From CAZKFN01 sp964552035 (GTDB lineage Bacteria > Bacteroidota > Bacteroidia > Flavobacteriales_E > Vicingaceae): 18,396 bases of DNA. The stretch is from the NCBI GenBank assembly GCA_964552035.1, contig CAZKFN010000038.1, positions 1 through 18,396 on the forward strand. Direction: 5' to 3'. Shown piece by piece: positions 1 through 7,851 of the stretch (position 1 is its first letter; each line of letters begins with the position of its first letter). A program made the position numbers and the translations under genes. Below the pieces are notes generated by a model that had not been told where the DNA came from, searched no databases, and saw only the letters and a program-made list of their open reading frames with translations.

Positions 1-260
1 GGAATATTTTCTATGTTTTTATAAAAATGGTTTCTAGAGAAATCATCTAAAAAAGGTAAATCAAGGGTATCAAAAGAATAAATGATAGAATCTCTGATAT
101 CTTCACCATAGGCTTTTTCTCTATTCAGCTGATTTTTCTCAAAGTGTTTCATTGCTGCTTCCTGAAACAACAAAGGGTTGCTTGAAGGCACACTTAGGTA
201 GTCTTGAGCTTGTAGAGTAAAAAGCGAAAAGCAAAAAAGCAATAAGAGCAGCTGTTTCAT
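1..260 (-). CDS. N-terminus of a secreted protein, cut by the window edge
   Basis: Reading the minus strand from the ATG at 260-258 gives 86 codons without a stop up to the window edge. The protein begins MKQLLLLLFCFSLFTLQAQD, a typical Bacteroidota signal peptide with predicted cleavage after A-Q-A (TLQA/QD). The mature part contains a segment DTLDLPFLDDFS; an aromatic/acidic 'PFxDDF' patch like this is common near the N-terminus of large secreted proteins of this phylum, often ones exported by the type IX system, but the sorting domain would lie outside the window. It starts 8 bases after the stop of the PASTA-protein gene on the same strand, so the two are probably co-transcribed. The function cannot be named from the visible part. 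Confidence 0.75.
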   Translation of the reverse strand, partial: MKQLLLLLFCFSLFTLQAQDYLSVPSSNPLLFQEAAMKHFEKNQLNREKAYGEDIRDSIIYSFDTLDLPFLDDFSRNHFYKNIENI

Positions 261-268
261 ATTCAAAC

Positions 269-1114
269 TTAATCAATACTAAAATTAGTGTCTCTAACCT
301 CAAAAGTGTCAATAGGACTAACGGAATGTATGATAAGATTAGTATCTATGGTAAGATAAAGTTCAACAGTTTCTCCTAAATACATTATAGGGCGTTCACT
401 ATAATGGGGGATTTGCCGATATACCCTAGCATTTAATGAATCTTCTTTAGTTTTCACCGTTTCGTCATAAATCATCGTGCTCACATTCAGGTATTGTCCT
501 TTTAAATATTCCACTGCCATTTCTCCTGTAAAATCAATAAGATAAGGTACGGGTATCTTCTTATTTCCCAAGCCCTCTCCAATTATTAAATCTACAACAT
601 CTCCCTTTGTTACCCAGTCCCCTTCCTTTACTTTTTCACCGTTTACCCGTTGTTCCAAAACACAATTGGTACAGATATCGGGTTTATAAACTAATTTCCC
701 TACCTCCAATCCAGAAGTTAATAACAAAGAAGTGGCTTGTCTTAAAGATAAATCAATAAGATTGGGCATCATCACCTCAGGTGGGGTGTAGGCTGAAATA
801 GTTAAATAAACTTTTCTTCCTGGTTTAACCTTAAAACCTGCTGGAGGAGTTTGTTCTAGAATATATCCTCCTTTTTGATTTTTATCAAAAGCGGAATCGG
901 TAACTACCAATTCAAATTTCCCATCTATAGCTGCTTCATCAATATCTGTAAGATGTTCGTTAATTAATTCTGGCACCTCAATGGTTACACCATGAAGCGT
1001 AAAACGCTCTAAATAAGATAAAGTAGCATACACACTGCCCGCTATTAGTAACAAAGCAATCAACACATTAATCCAGAGTGCCCTGCTAATAAGGAAACGA
1101 AAAAAGGTTTTCAT
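269..1114 (-). CDS. PASTA-domain membrane-anchored protein
   Basis: 281 residues with a short cytoplasmic head, one transmembrane helix at about residues 13-33 and an extracytoplasmic region made of three PASTA-like repeats (about 43-107, 113-180 and 186-257). Diagnostic PASTA turns are visible, such as the VPEL and MPNLIDLSLRQA starts and the EQTPPAGFKVKPG stretch in which a proline-rich turn precedes the final strand. PASTA domains bind peptidoglycan fragments and are best known from Ser/Thr kinases and penicillin-binding proteins; here no kinase or transpeptidase domain is attached, as is common for Bacteroidota homologues. A C-x-x-C pair (C148, C151) lies in the second repeat and could form a disulfide in the periplasm. 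The start at 1114 fits the TM helix and lies 19 bases after a TAnnTTTG element. A role in cell-wall sensing is inferred from the domain only. Confidence 0.85.
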   Translation of the reverse strand: MKTFFRFLISRALWINVLIALLLIAGSVYATLSYLERFTLHGVTIEVPELINEHLTDIDEAAIDGKFELVVTDSAFDKNQKGGYILEQTPPAGFKVKPGRKVYLTISAYTPPEVMMPNLIDLSLRQATSLLLTSGLEVGKLVYKPDICTNCVLEQRVNGEKVKEGDWVTKGDVVDLIIGEGLGNKKIPVPYLIDFTGEMAVEYLKGQYLNVSTMIYDETVKTKEDSLNARVYRQIPHYSERPIMYLGETVELYLTIDTNLIIHSVSPIDTFEVRDTNFSID

Positions 1115-1133
1115 ACTACTTGTTTTGAAGTTT

Positions 1134-1141
1134 CAAAGATA
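1134..1141 (-). promoter_or_regulatory. Bacteroidota-type -7 promoter element for the PASTA gene
   Basis: On the minus strand the bases read TATCTTTG, a perfect match to the TAnnTTTG -7 consensus of the primary sigma factor of Bacteroidota. It ends 19 bases before the ATG at 1114. No convincing TTTG -33 element is seen at the usual distance. Confidence 0.5.
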
Positions 1142-1190
1142 ATGGAATTTCATCAATTGACAGCGACTCACTTCAAGGGAGATGTTATCT

Positions 1191-1222
1191 TTTGCATAGT
1201 TTATAAACAATTCTGTAATTTG
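1191..1222 (+). promoter_or_regulatory. Possible promoter of the LtaS-like/DagK unit
   Basis: TTTG at 1191-1194 is followed after 21 bases by TAATTTG at 1216-1222, which resembles the Bacteroidota -33 TTTG / -7 TAnnTTTG pair but has one base fewer inside the -7 element. The predicted transcript start would fall inside the first N run, so the leader cannot be read. Confidence 0.35.
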
Positions 1223-1227
1223 AAAAG

Positions 1228-1237
1228 NNNNNNNNNN
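1228..1237. other. Assembly gap (10 N)
   Basis: Ten Ns lie 18 bases upstream of the probable ATG of the LtaS-like gene. A run of exactly ten is a placeholder, so the real distance is unknown. Confidence 0.97.
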
Positions 1238-1255
1238 TTGATTATTTTTGGAGCA

Positions 1256-3131
1256 ATGAAAGCTTTAAAAAACATTTATATTTCTTGGTTAGCCAAATGG
1301 GGAATAGCTTTTTTTATTTTTAGCCTTTGTCGGTTTTTATTTTATTTTTTCAACTCCTCTCATTTTGATACCATTACCTTAACAAACATTTGGGGCGGAC
1401 TTCGATACGATTGGATGACCATTTCTATTTTATATCTTCCTTTTCTTCTTGCATTACTCCTTGATTACAGATCAAAATATAAAATCACCCTTATTCTTTT
1501 TCACATCTCCAACAGCTTGGGCATANNNNNNNNNNATTTTCAACTGTATAGATTTCGAGTATTTTAAATTTACTTTTAAACGAACCACCGCAGATATTTT
1601 CATCACCTCTGGTTTAGAAAATGACCTTTTAAATCTTATTCCCACTTTTATTCTAGATTACTGGCACCTTATTTTAATAGGTATTTTGCTAATGGGATTT
1701 TCCCATTTTTTATATCTTAAAAGTACACCTCAAGAAATTAAATGGCCTGGAAAGTGGCGATATATCTTTTTATATTTAATTCCTGTAATGGGTTTTTATG
1801 TTCTAGGATTTAGAGGAGGCTTGCAATACAAACCTTTAAATGTAATACAAGCCAGCCGATATGCTGAAGCTAAAAATATCCCCTTGGTGTTAAACACCCC
1901 CTTTACCATCATTAAATCTGCTAACAAACCCAGCATAGTACAGTTGGTTTACTTTAACGATGAAACTGAATTGGAGAAACATTTTTCACCCATTGTTCAA
2001 TTAAAACCTAAACATGAATTTCAATATAAGAATGTAGTTTTGTTGATTTTAGAAAGTTTTTCTAAGGAATATATTGGTGCTTTAAACCCAGGAGAACAAA
2101 CCTACACTCCTTTTTTAGATCAGCTTATTCAAAAAAGCTTGGTGATAGAGCATACCTTTGCCAATGGTAAAAAATCCATTGAGGCACTTCCAGCAATTTT
2201 ATCTGGAATTCCTACTTTAATGAATACTGCTTATATCAGCAGTAAGGCTGCTAGTAACCGCATTGAAAGCATTGGAAGTAAGCTTAAAGAAAAGGGGTAT
2301 AGAACTATATTTTACCATGGTGGAGAAAATGGAACCATGGGATTCAACTCCTATACAAACATGGCGGGAATTGATGAATATATTGGAAAGAATGAATACC
2401 CTTATACTGGAGATTATGATGGAAATTGGGGAATTTTTGACGAGCCATTTCTTCAGTTTTGCATAGAGGATTTGTCGCAGGGGGAACAGCCTTTTTTTGC
2501 TAGTATTTTTACACTTTCTTCTCACCACCCATATACAGTTCCTAAAAAATATGAAAATAACTTTCAAGGCGGTCCACTTCCTATTCTAAAAAGTGTAGAA
2601 TATGCCGATTATGCTTTAGCTCAATTTTTTGAGAGTGCTCGTAAAATGAGTTGGTTTGACAACACGCTCTTTGTCCTAACAGCTGATCATACTGCACATA
2701 ACTATCTTGAAAGCTATAACAATCGCATGGGCATGTATGCCGTACCGCTTATTTTTTATGCTCCAAAATTTATTGAAGCTCAACGCATAGAAAAGGTAAG
2801 CCAGCAAGCTGACATCTACCCTAGTGTCCTAGATTTCTTAGGTTATGAAGGAAAAATCCTTTCTTATGGGCAATCCGTATTATCAGATCATAAGGGTTTT
2901 TCTATCAATTATATCAATCAAATTTATCAACTGATTGAAGATGATTTTTGTCTGCACTTTAACGGCAAGGAAAGTGTAGGGCTTTACGATTGGAAAAAGG
3001 ACCTTGATTTAAAGAATAACCTAATCGACCAAGAGCCCTATAAAAAGTCACAAATGGACTTGGAACAAAAATTAAAAGCTATCTTGCAGTCATACACGCA
3101 GCGATTAAACCGCAATCAATTGATGCCATGA
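1256..3131 (+). CDS. LtaS-like sulfatase/alkaline-phosphatase-superfamily membrane phosphotransferase (interrupted by an assembly gap)
   Basis: The ATG at 1256 (MKALKNIYISW) opens a frame with two membrane helices that is broken by ten Ns at 1526-1535. It continues in a different frame to the TGA at 3129-3131; the frame change is explained by the unknown gap length. In all about five N-terminal helices are visible, then a periplasmic catalytic domain of the LTA synthase / phosphoglycerol or phosphoethanolamine transferase class. Its motifs are NVVLLILESFSKE near 2030 (metal-ligand Glu), ANGKKSIEALPAILSGIP near 2161, SSHHPY near 2520 and the TADHTAHN metal site near 2680. In LtaS the nucleophile is a Thr in a GKTSD context; the aligned stretch here is GKKSIE, so the neighbouring Ser may serve instead. 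Such enzymes move a phospho-headgroup from a phospholipid to an acceptor and release diacylglycerol, which fits the diacylglycerol kinase gene overlapping its end. Substrate unknown. Confidence 0.85.
1526..1535. other. Assembly gap (10 N) inside the LtaS-like gene
   Basis: Ten Ns lie within the membrane-helix region. The reading frame before the gap and the frame after it differ by one, as expected if the placeholder length is not the true length. Confidence 0.97.
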
Positions 3132-3997
3132 GTAAAAAAAAAATAAGTTTTATTATCAATCCTATTTCTGGGGGAAAGAAAAAAGATAAAATCATCCGAC
3201 TCATAAAAAGCAAATTGACTGAAGAGTATGAATTCGAGATTCAAATAACGGAGTATTCAGCACATGCTACAGCACTAGCAAAAATTGCTTTAAAAAATAA
3301 GGTAGATGCCATAATAGCTGTTGGTGGTGATGGGACGGTAAATGAAGTGGGGCAGGCTTTAATTCACACGGATACTCCTATGGGGATTATTCCCACGGGA
3401 TCTGGTGATGGTTTCGCTAGACATTTAAAAATTCCCCAAAGAATTTCTTTAGCTATAGATAAAATAAAGGAATTTAAAATTCAAACCATTGACACAGCAA
3501 CACTCAACGATATTCCCTTCTTAGCTACAGCAGGTTTGGGTTTTGATGCTAAAATAGGTTGGGAATTTGACAACTTTGGAAAAAGAGGTTTACTTTCTTA
3601 TATCCAACTCTCGGCTCTAGAGTTTTTTAAATATAAAGCAAAAGAATACGAACTACTCATCGATGGGAAATCCATTATCACTTCTGCCTTCCTCATCAAT
3701 TTTGCCAATGCTGGTCAATATGGAAATAACGCTTGGATTGCTCCTTCGGCTTCACTTTTTGATGGGAAATTAAACGTTGGTGTACTCAAACCTTTTCCCC
3801 CGCATGAAGTTCCTTTTATTATTTTTCAACTTTTTAGCAAAACAATTGAGCATTCTAAATATTACGATCGCTATCAAGCAAAAGAAATTAAAATCAAATC
3901 TCCTAAGCGATTTCACATCGATGGAGAGCCTAAAGAAAACCAAAAAGAAGAAATAGTCATCCGGGTAGTTCCTCAATCTTTAAAGGTACTTATCTAA
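3128..3997 (+). CDS. Diacylglycerol kinase family lipid kinase (YegS/DagK type)
   Basis: 289 residues, the normal length for soluble DAGK_cat lipid kinases. The N-terminus KISFIINPISGG is the usual first strand and phosphate-contacting loop, VGGDGTVNEV (about 65-74) is the hallmark nucleotide-binding motif, and IPTGSGDGFARHL (about 88-100) is the second glycine-rich loop. A C-terminal beta-rich domain ends with FHIDGEP, the conserved Asp-Gly-Glu motif near the active site. The family phosphorylates diacylglycerol or related lipids with ATP on the cytoplasmic face of the membrane. Its ATG overlaps the stop of the LtaS-like gene (ATGA at 3128-3131), implying translational coupling. The natural lipid substrate (diacylglycerol, sphingosine-like or other) cannot be decided from sequence. 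Confidence 0.9.
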   Translation: MSKKKISFIINPISGGKKKDKIIRLIKSKLTEEYEFEIQITEYSAHATALAKIALKNKVDAIIAVGGDGTVNEVGQALIHTDTPMGIIPTGSGDGFARHLKIPQRISLAIDKIKEFKIQTIDTATLNDIPFLATAGLGFDAKIGWEFDNFGKRGLLSYIQLSALEFFKYKAKEYELLIDGKSIITSAFLINFANAGQYGNNAWIAPSASLFDGKLNVGVLKPFPPHEVPFIIFQLFSKTIEHSKYYDRYQAKEIKIKSPKRFHIDGEPKENQKEEIVIRVVPQSLKVLI

Positions 3998-4036
3998 TTC
4001 TCTACTTGAATCTAACTCACTGTTATAATTATAGAT

Positions 4037-4044
4037 TATCTTTG
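4037..4044 (+). promoter_or_regulatory. -7 promoter element of the DUF202 gene, leaderless type
   Basis: TATCTTTG matches TAnnTTTG perfectly. Only five bases separate it from the first ATG at 4050, so transcription would start at or within a base or two of the start codon. No good -33 TTTG is seen. This separates DUF202-DUF5686 from the upstream kinase as a transcription unit. Confidence 0.5.
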
Positions 4045-4049
4045 TTTTG

Positions 4050-4409
4050 ATGATGAAGCGAAAAATACAACACTTATTTAGATTTTCACATAAGTTTAGA
4101 AATAGAGATGAGATTATTCTAAGAGATTATTTGGCTCTAGAAAGGACGAGTTTATCCAATGAACGCACCATGCTTAGCTATATACGCTCGGCACTGTACT
4201 TTATTGTTGGTGGTGTGGCCTTAATCAAACTAGAAGGATTTAGAAAACTCCGTATTTTAGGTTATATTTCTTTAGCTTTAGCTTTGGCTTTTGCTTTGGT
4301 GGGCATCTTTCGATTTTTAATCATGAAACAGCGATTAAAAAGATACTACAACCAAATTGAAAAAATTAAAAAAAGAAAAATCCACGAGAAGGAAAATAAA
4401 GCCATTTAG
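4050..4409 (+). CDS. DUF202 small membrane protein (YidH family)
   Basis: A protein of about 119 residues with a basic N-terminus, the DUF202 signature LALERTSLSNERTMLSYIRS followed by a first membrane helix (about 48-63), a second helix (about 71-91) and a strongly basic, lysine-rich tail. DUF202 proteins are two-helix membrane proteins of unknown function, related to the membrane part of VTC-type polyphosphate proteins. An upstream in-frame TTG exists, but two consecutive ATG codons at 4050 and 4053 right after a TAnnTTTG element are better starts. The DUF5686 gene begins 9 bases after its stop, so the two are probably co-transcribed. I infer a membrane-associated role only. Confidence 0.8.
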   Translation: MMKRKIQHLFRFSHKFRNRDEIILRDYLALERTSLSNERTMLSYIRSALYFIVGGVALIKLEGFRKLRILGYISLALALAFALVGIFRFLIMKQRLKRYYNQIEKIKKRKIHEKENKAI

Positions 4410-4418
4410 CCATTTTAA

Positions 4419-7112
4419 ATGAAGCCAAATTTTATATTTTCTTGCTTTCTTTTCTTTACCTCTACTTTCATCCTTGCTCAAGAATGTGAAATAAAAGGGA
4501 AACTTATCAATTCAAAAGGAGAGCCTATTCCCTTTGCAGCTATTTATATTGCAGATTTAGGAAAAAGTGCAATGGCGAATGAGCTGGGAGAATTTAATAT
4601 TCAGGGAAACTGTCAAACCTATGTCGTAAAATTTCAAAGTTTAGGCTATCAATCTAATGAGTTAAAAATTAACTTTCAAGAGAAAAAACTTCATAAGATA
4701 AAGCTCAAACAAGTTGCCTACCAGCTTCAAGAAGTAAACATAACGCCTGGTAAAGAAGACCCGGCATATAACATCATAAGAAAAGCTACGGTAATGGCTG
4801 AGTTTTATAAACATCAAATTGAAGCTTATACTGCAAAGTTATACTTAAGAAATACTTTTGATTTTAAAAGCTTTCCTTGGCTTTTAAAGAAAATGCTGAC
4901 GGAAGAGGAATTAGATTATATTCTCAGTGGCAATGTAGAGGAAAGTGTAGTTGAGTATTCTTTTAGAAAACCCAATACCATTAAAAAGGTCTTAATAGCT
5001 TCTAAAGATTCTAAAGATTCTAACGCTATGGGAAGTGGAGCAGACTATATCAACCTCAACTTTTATAATCTTGGAGGTAGTGGTGTGGTTAATCCGTTAA
5101 GTAGAGGAGCTTTTCACTTTTATAAATTTGAATACCAACATTCCTTTTATCAGGGAAGCCTTAAAGTACATAAAATAAAAATTATTCCTAGAAGAAACGG
5201 AAATGACTTAATGCATGGAGACATCTATATCAACGATGGGATATGGAACATCAATCAAGTTAATGTAATCCTTGAGCAGGACTTGGCCGAAATACAATAC
5301 AAACAAATATACCAAGAAGTGGAAGAGCTTGTTTGGATGCCTGTTAATCATCAAATAAAAGCGCTAGCCAAGTTTATGGGCTTAGAAGTAGATATGCTTT
5401 ATTTGGCTACACTGAAAAATATAACTGTGGAAACCAATGAAGAAATCGACCAAAAAATTAGAGCTAGTATTAGTACATCTCTAGAAGAAGAACTAAAAGA
5501 CGAAGAAAATGCCGCCGCTCCACAATTGCAAAAAAATGAAGCGGTAAGCAAAAGTAAAAATCAAAAAGAGATAGATAAGTTAATCCAGAAAGAAGAACTT
5601 AACAATAGGGAAACTTTCAAGCTTATCCGCTTAATCCAAAAAGAAGAAAAGAGAAGCAAAGCAGATTCACTTACCAATTATGAACTACAACGCAACTATA
5701 CTTTTCGTAGGAAAGATACTTTATACACCAATAAAGACAGTATTTGGGAAGTTGATAGGAGCATTCCTTTAACTCAAACTGAAGAAGAGATTTACGCAAA
5801 AAATGATTCCCTTAAAAGCTCCCCTTTTGATACAAACTTTGAAAGTGATAGTGCCAAGAGTGCTTTTTCAAAAATCCTCAATAAAACATTTTTTAATAAA
5901 CGTTCAATCTACACTAAAGAAAGAAGAGTTTCCTTTCAACCTAACGGCTTGCTTACTGGTTTAAGTGGAGTTTTTAATACGGTTGATGGTTGGAGATTAG
6001 ATAAAGAAATTTTTAATTTCCGTTGGGAGAATTATCAAGCGAGATTTTTAGAGATTACTCCTAGCATTTCCTATGCTTTTGCTAGAAAAAGGTGGATGGG
6101 AAAGGTCTCTTTTCTCAGCCAATACAACAAGCAGCTGCAAGCAAGAATTTATGGTTCTATAGGAAGAAATACCACAGATTATAACCAGCCTAATGAAATG
6201 CCCGATTGGATAAATACACTTTCCACCCTAACTTTCTCTTCCAATTATAAAAAGCTATACGAAAATGATTTTGCTACTTTAGGACATCAAATAGAACCTT
6301 TGAATGGGTTTAAAATTGATCTTTCTGCCACTTATTCCAAGCGAAAGGTTTTGCAAAATCACAGTGAACAAAAGTGGCTTACCTTTTTGGATAAGGAATA
6401 TACTCCCAATATTCCCCAACATCCTCCACATTGGTTAGAAAGAAACATTTACCCTAACGATAATTTTAAAATCAACGCTTCAATTCGGTATACTCCACGG
6501 CAATTTTACAAGTTTGATAATTCTTTTAGTGATAAAAATTCCCAGTACACCAAAAAGCCTCTTCAAAGTAAATACCCCACCTTTGGAGTGGACTATGAGC
6601 AAGGAATAGCTGAAGTGTACAACAGCAACGGAGATTATCAGTTTTTATCATTGTCTATCCAACAAAAATTTAGCCATTACTTGATTGATGAAATTGCTTA
6701 TCATCTTGAATCCGGTGGTTTTTTAAATAATAAACAGTTGAGTTTTTCGGACTATAAAAGTTTTAATACTGCTCCTTTTTATTTAACAGAGGTAAAGGAA
6801 TCCAGCTTTAAAACTATGGGCTATTATGCTTACAACAGTCGAGAACAGTATATACAAGCACATCTTCAAATCGAAAATAATTTTATCCTCTTAAAACACC
6901 TCCCCTATCTCAACAAAACAAATTTAAAAGAAGAACTCCATTTTGCTCATCTTTATACCAGCGATAGAAAGTCTAACTATTCTGAAGTGGGCTATTCCCT
7001 CAATAGAATTTTTTTATTTGTTAATGCCGGAGTTTATGTAGGCTTTGAGAATTTTAACTACAGATCAACGGATTTTAGAATCTCAATAAACATAAAAGAT
7101 TTAATGGATTAA
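4419..7112 (+). CDS. CarboxypepD_reg-like / DUF5686 outer-membrane protein
   Basis: 897 residues. A signal peptide ends at about residue 20 (FILA/QE). Residues 23-105 form a carboxypeptidase-regulatory-like beta-sandwich (IKGKLINSKGEPIPFAAI, ELGEFNI, KFQSLGYQ), the same plug-like module found at the N-terminus of many SusC/TonB-linked proteins. The remainder (from about 108, DPAYNIIRKA) matches the DUF5686 family architecture, with C-terminal beta-strand-rich sequence rich in aromatic residues and ending in RISINIKDLMD, as expected for an outer-membrane barrel. A charged, Lys/Glu-rich insert lies at about 345-425. No TonB box or SusD partner is seen nearby. The family is abundant in Bacteroidota; its function is not established, so the outer-membrane location is inference from the signal peptide and strand pattern. 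Confidence 0.85.
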   Translation: MKPNFIFSCFLFFTSTFILAQECEIKGKLINSKGEPIPFAAIYIADLGKSAMANELGEFNIQGNCQTYVVKFQSLGYQSNELKINFQEKKLHKIKLKQVAYQLQEVNITPGKEDPAYNIIRKATVMAEFYKHQIEAYTAKLYLRNTFDFKSFPWLLKKMLTEEELDYILSGNVEESVVEYSFRKPNTIKKVLIASKDSKDSNAMGSGADYINLNFYNLGGSGVVNPLSRGAFHFYKFEYQHSFYQGSLKVHKIKIIPRRNGNDLMHGDIYINDGIWNINQVNVILEQDLAEIQYKQIYQEVEELVWMPVNHQIKALAKFMGLEVDMLYLATLKNITVETNEEIDQKIRASISTSLEEELKDEENAAAPQLQKNEAVSKSKNQKEIDKLIQKEELNNRETFKLIRLIQKEEKRSKADSLTNYELQRNYTFRRKDTLYTNKDSIWEVDRSIPLTQTEEEIYAKNDSLKSSPFDTNFESDSAKSAFSKILNKTFFNKRSIYTKERRVSFQPNGLLTGLSGVFNTVDGWRLDKEIFNFRWENYQARFLEITPSISYAFARKRWMGKVSFLSQYNKQLQARIYGSIGRNTTDYNQPNEMPDWINTLSTLTFSSNYKKLYENDFATLGHQIEPLNGFKIDLSATYSKRKVLQNHSEQKWLTFLDKEYTPNIPQHPPHWLERNIYPNDNFKINASIRYTPRQFYKFDNSFSDKNSQYTKKPLQSKYPTFGVDYEQGIAEVYNSNGDYQFLSLSIQQKFSHYLIDEIAYHLESGGFLNNKQLSFSDYKSFNTAPFYLTEVKESSFKTMGYYAYNSREQYIQAHLQIENNFILLKHLPYLNKTNLKEELHFAHLYTSDRKSNYSEVGYSLNRIFLFVNAGVYVGFENFNYRSTDFRISINIKDLMD

Positions 7113-7114
7113 AT

Positions 7115-7143
7115 AAAAGGGGCTTAAGCTTAAGATGCTTTTT
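7115..7143. terminator. Possible terminator between convergent genes
   Basis: The 12-base perfect palindrome CTTAAGCTTAAG is flanked by AAAAG on the left and CTTTT on the right, with three mismatched bases between each. The result is an A-rich/T-rich-flanked hairpin just after the DUF5686 stop, in the space facing the PAP2 gene. It has little GC, so it would be a weak stem. Confidence 0.35.
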
Positions 7144-7275
7144 AATTGGATTTCCAACAGAAGAAAAGAAAAAACTCAACAACTAAGCACTACATTCAGC
7201 AGGGCAAATCAGCCCAAGTGATTTTAATCTGCAAGAGACTTCCAAATTCAGCAAAAAGCACGAGTATAGCTGTAT

Positions 7276-7851
7276 TTATTTTAAGGGATACTTTTGAATC
7301 GTATATAAGGTTAAGCGATAGACAAGATATCCTATCAAGCTACCTAAAAGTGCCCCAACAAATATGTCACCTGTATAGTGAACTCCTAGGTAAACTCTGC
7401 TATAAGAAACGATTCCTGCCCATAATAAAAGTAAGAGCAAGGGATAAATTTTATATTGATATTTTAATAGAGACCCAAGAAGAACAGCAATTCCAAAAGT
7501 ATTTGCAGCATGCGAGGAAACAAAGCCATATTTTCCTCCACACTTCCCATTGACGGTGTGAACCAATTCTCCTATATTTAAATTATGGCAAGGGCGGTAA
7601 CGTTGAAAGACATCTTTAAACAAATGCACTGAGCTTTGGTCGGCAAGAGTAACCACCAAAGCAGCAGCAAGCATCACCCATACTACTGCTTTATTGTACT
7701 TTTTATATACAAAAAATAGCAGTAAAGCATAAAGCGGTATCCATTCCAATTTTCCTGAAATAAATACCATAACCTCATCCATGAAAGGGCTATGGTGACT
7801 ATTAAACCATAAAAAAATCTCTTGATCCAGTTGTGACAACCTTTTAATCAT
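7276..7851 (-). CDS. PAP2-family membrane phosphatase
   Basis: 191 residues with several membrane helices and all three catalytic motifs of the PAP2 / lipid-phosphate-phosphatase family: K79-DVFQRYRP (K-x6-RP), SSHAANTFG (about 112-120, PSGH-type motif with Ser-Ser-His) and S151-RVYLGVHYTGD (SR-x5-H-x3-D, with R152, H158 and D162). Known members dephosphorylate undecaprenyl diphosphate, phosphatidate or related lipid phosphates on the outer face of the cytoplasmic membrane. An extra C-x-x-x pattern with Cys88 and Cys104 lies between motifs 1 and 2. Its ATG at 7851 overlaps the end of obg by 8 bases, so it is in the same transcription unit. Which lipid is used is not readable from sequence; undecaprenyl diphosphate recycling is a reasonable guess. 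Confidence 0.88.
   Translation of the reverse strand: MIKRLSQLDQEIFLWFNSHHSPFMDEVMVFISGKLEWIPLYALLLFFVYKKYNKAVVWVMLAAALVVTLADQSSVHLFKDVFQRYRPCHNLNIGELVHTVNGKCGGKYGFVSSHAANTFGIAVLLGSLLKYQYKIYPLLLLLLWAGIVSYSRVYLGVHYTGDIFVGALLGSLIGYLVYRLTLYTIQKYPLK

Noticed and set aside
1449..1525. An ATG at 1449 as the start of the LtaS-like gene.
   Set aside because: Before the N run this frame is the wrong one; the membrane-helix frame from 1256 is the real N-terminus, and the frame change lies at the gap.
4047..4049. TTG at 4047 as the DUF202 start.
   Set aside because: It overlaps the spacer after the -7 element; the ATG codons at 4050 and 4053 are the better starts.
7146..7553. A 135-codon plus-strand frame over the end of the PAP2 gene.
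   Set aside because: It needs a TTG start, most of it lies antisense to the well-conserved PAP2 motifs, and its protein has no recognisable pattern.
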